This document shows positions 33,653 to 34,650 of a stretch of DNA of 34,650 bases, piece by piece. Under the pieces are notes generated by a model, which saw only the letters and a list, made by a program, of their open reading frames with translations, was not told the origin of the DNA and ran no database searches. The stretch comes from Paraglaciecola hydrolytica (GTDB lineage: Bacteria > Pseudomonadota > Gammaproteobacteria > Enterobacterales > Alteromonadaceae), in the NCBI RefSeq assembly GCF_001565895.1, contig NZ_LSNE01000020.1:234904-269553 (forward strand), written 5' to 3'. A program made the position numbers and the translations under genes. Each line of letters opens with the position of its first letter. Position 1 is the stretch's first letter.

Positions 33653-34201
33653 ATGAAAAATATATTTTTTGCAATAATCATGGCTACTGGCTTGTTTTTT
33701 TCGGGAAGCGGCAATGCAACTTTAGTATTTAATTTTGAAGGTACTTGTAGTGTTGATTGTTCTAGGTTTGGCCTAGCTGATGGAACTGCATTTACAGAAT
33801 CGAATGTATTAGGTTTGTTCGACGGAACTGACACTTCGGCTGGATCAGACTTATTAATTTCAGATATTGAGTATTTTACGTTCTTCGGCATAGATTTTTT
33901 GTCTGGTCATTCCTATTTGGACCTTAGCACCCCAAATATAGGTTTCACTGCTGATAATATACTTAGCGGTTTCATTTTAGCTAGTGGTGGCAGTAATGGT
34001 TTCTGCTATAATTATGCAGTAAGTACTTGTGAAAGTGGAGACTTTGATACATCTGTACCACCATTCGTACAAGCAAGCGGTGGTTCAGGTCATGGTATGG
34101 CTCAGTTCACAGTGACTAGCGTACCAGAACCAACAGCACTTGTGTTGCTAGGTTTGGGATTAGCTGGTATTGGCTTCTCAAGAAATAAGAAAGTTTCTTA
34201 A
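33653..34201 (+). CDS. Small PEP-CTERM sorting-domain protein
   Basis: A 182-residue exported protein. The signal peptide ends around SGNA (residue 22). The C-terminus has VPEPTALVLLGLGLAGIGFS and basic RNKK, an exosortase target of the same kind as the gene at 23565-24458. The middle part is rich in Gly, Ser, Asp and Phe with a few cysteines (CSVDC, and FCYNYAVSTC), possibly disulfide-bonded. The function is unknown. A weak AAGAAA precedes the ATG. It sits between two copies of a 55-bp repeat beside an IS110 remnant, so it may be a mobile-associated gene. It ends at a clear terminator. Confidence 0.85.
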   Translation: MKNIFFAIIMATGLFFSGSGNATLVFNFEGTCSVDCSRFGLADGTAFTESNVLGLFDGTDTSAGSDLLISDIEYFTFFGIDFLSGHSYLDLSTPNIGFTADNILSGFILASGGSNGFCYNYAVSTCESGDFDTSVPPFVQASGGSGHGMAQFTVTSVPEPTALVLLGLGLAGIGFSRNKKVS

Positions 34202-34226
34202 GTCATTTAATATTTTTTTATTATTT

Positions 34227-34252
34227 AAGCCTCGATAGAACGAGGCTTTTTT
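34227..34252 (+). terminator. Rho-independent terminator of the small PEP-CTERM gene
   Basis: AAGCCTCG at 34227-34234 and CGAGGCTT at 34241-34248 form a perfect 8-bp stem with a six-base loop, followed by TTTT. It lies 25 bases past the stop. Confidence 0.92.
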
Positions 34253-34476
34253 ATGCCTAAAAGTATCTAGACACCCAAAACAACAAAGGCTTTAATCACA
34301 GCGTAAATCAGCAAGTACAAAGTGGTAAGGGTTTTCTGACTCTTGGTTTTAAAATAGATAAATCGAGCCTGTCAGGAATAATTGGGGTCGCAGTCAATTT
34401 AAATAATATTTTTGCCGCAAATCTGTTATTTTTTGGCCGAAAATCGACATTGCTTAAGTCAACAATATCGCACCTG

Positions 34477-34531
34477 CTGTCATTAAATACTAAATGACTC
34501 GACTGACCGCTTTTAGGCTCTAAGCTGCCTG
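34477..34531 (+). repeat. 55-bp direct repeat, copy B
   Basis: Second copy of the segment at 33165-33219, same orientation and length, 45 of 55 bases identical. The differences are scattered, so the copies are not a recent duplication. Confidence 0.8.
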
Positions 34532-34640
34532 TCACCAAAATCCATCTCTATTTCTGCTAATGTTTAGATTATCAGTTAGCTGTCGGCCACACTAAACTGC
34601 CTTCGCCCTGCTAGGCTGGGACAGCTAGCGGATAATATCC

Positions 34641-34650
34641 GAGGGAGGAA
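34641..34650 (+). promoter_or_regulatory. Possible ribosome-binding site at the window edge
   Basis: GAGGGAGGAA at the very end of the window is a purine-rich Shine-Dalgarno-like run. It suggests that a plus-strand gene begins just past the end, but the start codon is not visible. Confidence 0.3.

Larger units (their letters stand above)
34253..34650. other. Gene-free end of the window with repeats
   Basis: No credible ORF. It contains CTAGACACCCA (34267-34277), also found at 33239-33249; the segment ATTGGGGTCGCAGTCAATTT near 34380; repeat copy B (34477-34531); and TAGCTGTC/GACAGCTA inverted sequences near 34577 and 34620. The minus-strand ORF at 34308-34538 reads partly through the repeat and is not believed. 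Confidence 0.55.

Noticed and set aside
33454-33891. Minus-strand 145-codon ORF
   Set aside because: It lies antisense to the PEP-CTERM signal peptide region and the IS110 remnant, with no motif or ribosome-binding site.
34308-34538. Minus-strand 76-codon ORF at the window end
   Set aside because: It reads through the 55-bp repeat (SLEPKSGQSSHL) and has no ribosome-binding site; it is a product of the repeat.

Overview
The window reads as chromosomal DNA of a marine gammaproteobacterium of the Alteromonadales (Glaciecola/Paraglaciecola-like). This is inferred from moderate-to-low GC, a large TonB-dependent receptor with a LacI-type operator, two PEP-CTERM proteins, and many secreted proteins and lipoproteins. 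No 16S gene or other decisive marker is present, so the genus is a guess. No tRNA, rRNA, CRISPR array or prophage was seen.

Layout. 1-3449: a truncated membrane protein overlaps a secreted trypsin-like protease gene. 3480-3909: a minus-strand ORF made mostly of GMPDER heptads, encoded by a 42-bp tandem repeat. 3965-6028: a membrane-anchored TolB-N/TPR protein. 6047-6579: a gap with a decayed minus-strand gene. 6580-8439: a choice-of-anchor I lipoprotein. 8543-10517: minus-strand OsmC, pirin and an unknown helical protein. 10824-15558: five tightly packed plus-strand genes (SulP anion transporter, tandem universal stress protein, FKBP isomerase, glutaredoxin 2, glycosidase-like lipoprotein), almost certainly one operon. 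15704-19823: minus-strand genes for a diheme cytochrome c fused to rhodanese, then the [2Fe-2S] and molybdopterin subunits of a periplasmic IorAB-type hydroxylase. 20060-21544: a Big_2/PD40 lipoprotein. 22018-23568: a two-helix membrane peptide and a GT1-like glycosyltransferase, whose stop overlaps that of a convergent PEP-CTERM gene. 24748-28846: M19 dipeptidase, SDR, discoidin-like secreted protein, zinc alcohol dehydrogenase. 29008-29565: a protein of unknown function. 29728-32652: a TonB-dependent receptor. 32653-34650: an accessory stretch with an IS110-family transposase remnant, a second PEP-CTERM gene and two copies of a 55-bp direct repeat around them.

How the genes fit together. 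The clearest functional unit is the cytochrome c-rhodanese/IorA/IorB set: a Tat-exported molybdenum enzyme oxidising an aldehyde or N-heterocycle, passing electrons through its own Fe-S subunit to a diheme cytochrome. The SulP operon pairs an anion transporter with stress and thiol functions. The TonB receptor has a palindrome upstream of the kind bound by LacI-family sugar regulators. The stretches that stand out most are the GMPDER array, which continues in frame past its stop codon, and the cytochrome-rhodanese fusion. I found no clear new defence or mobile system.
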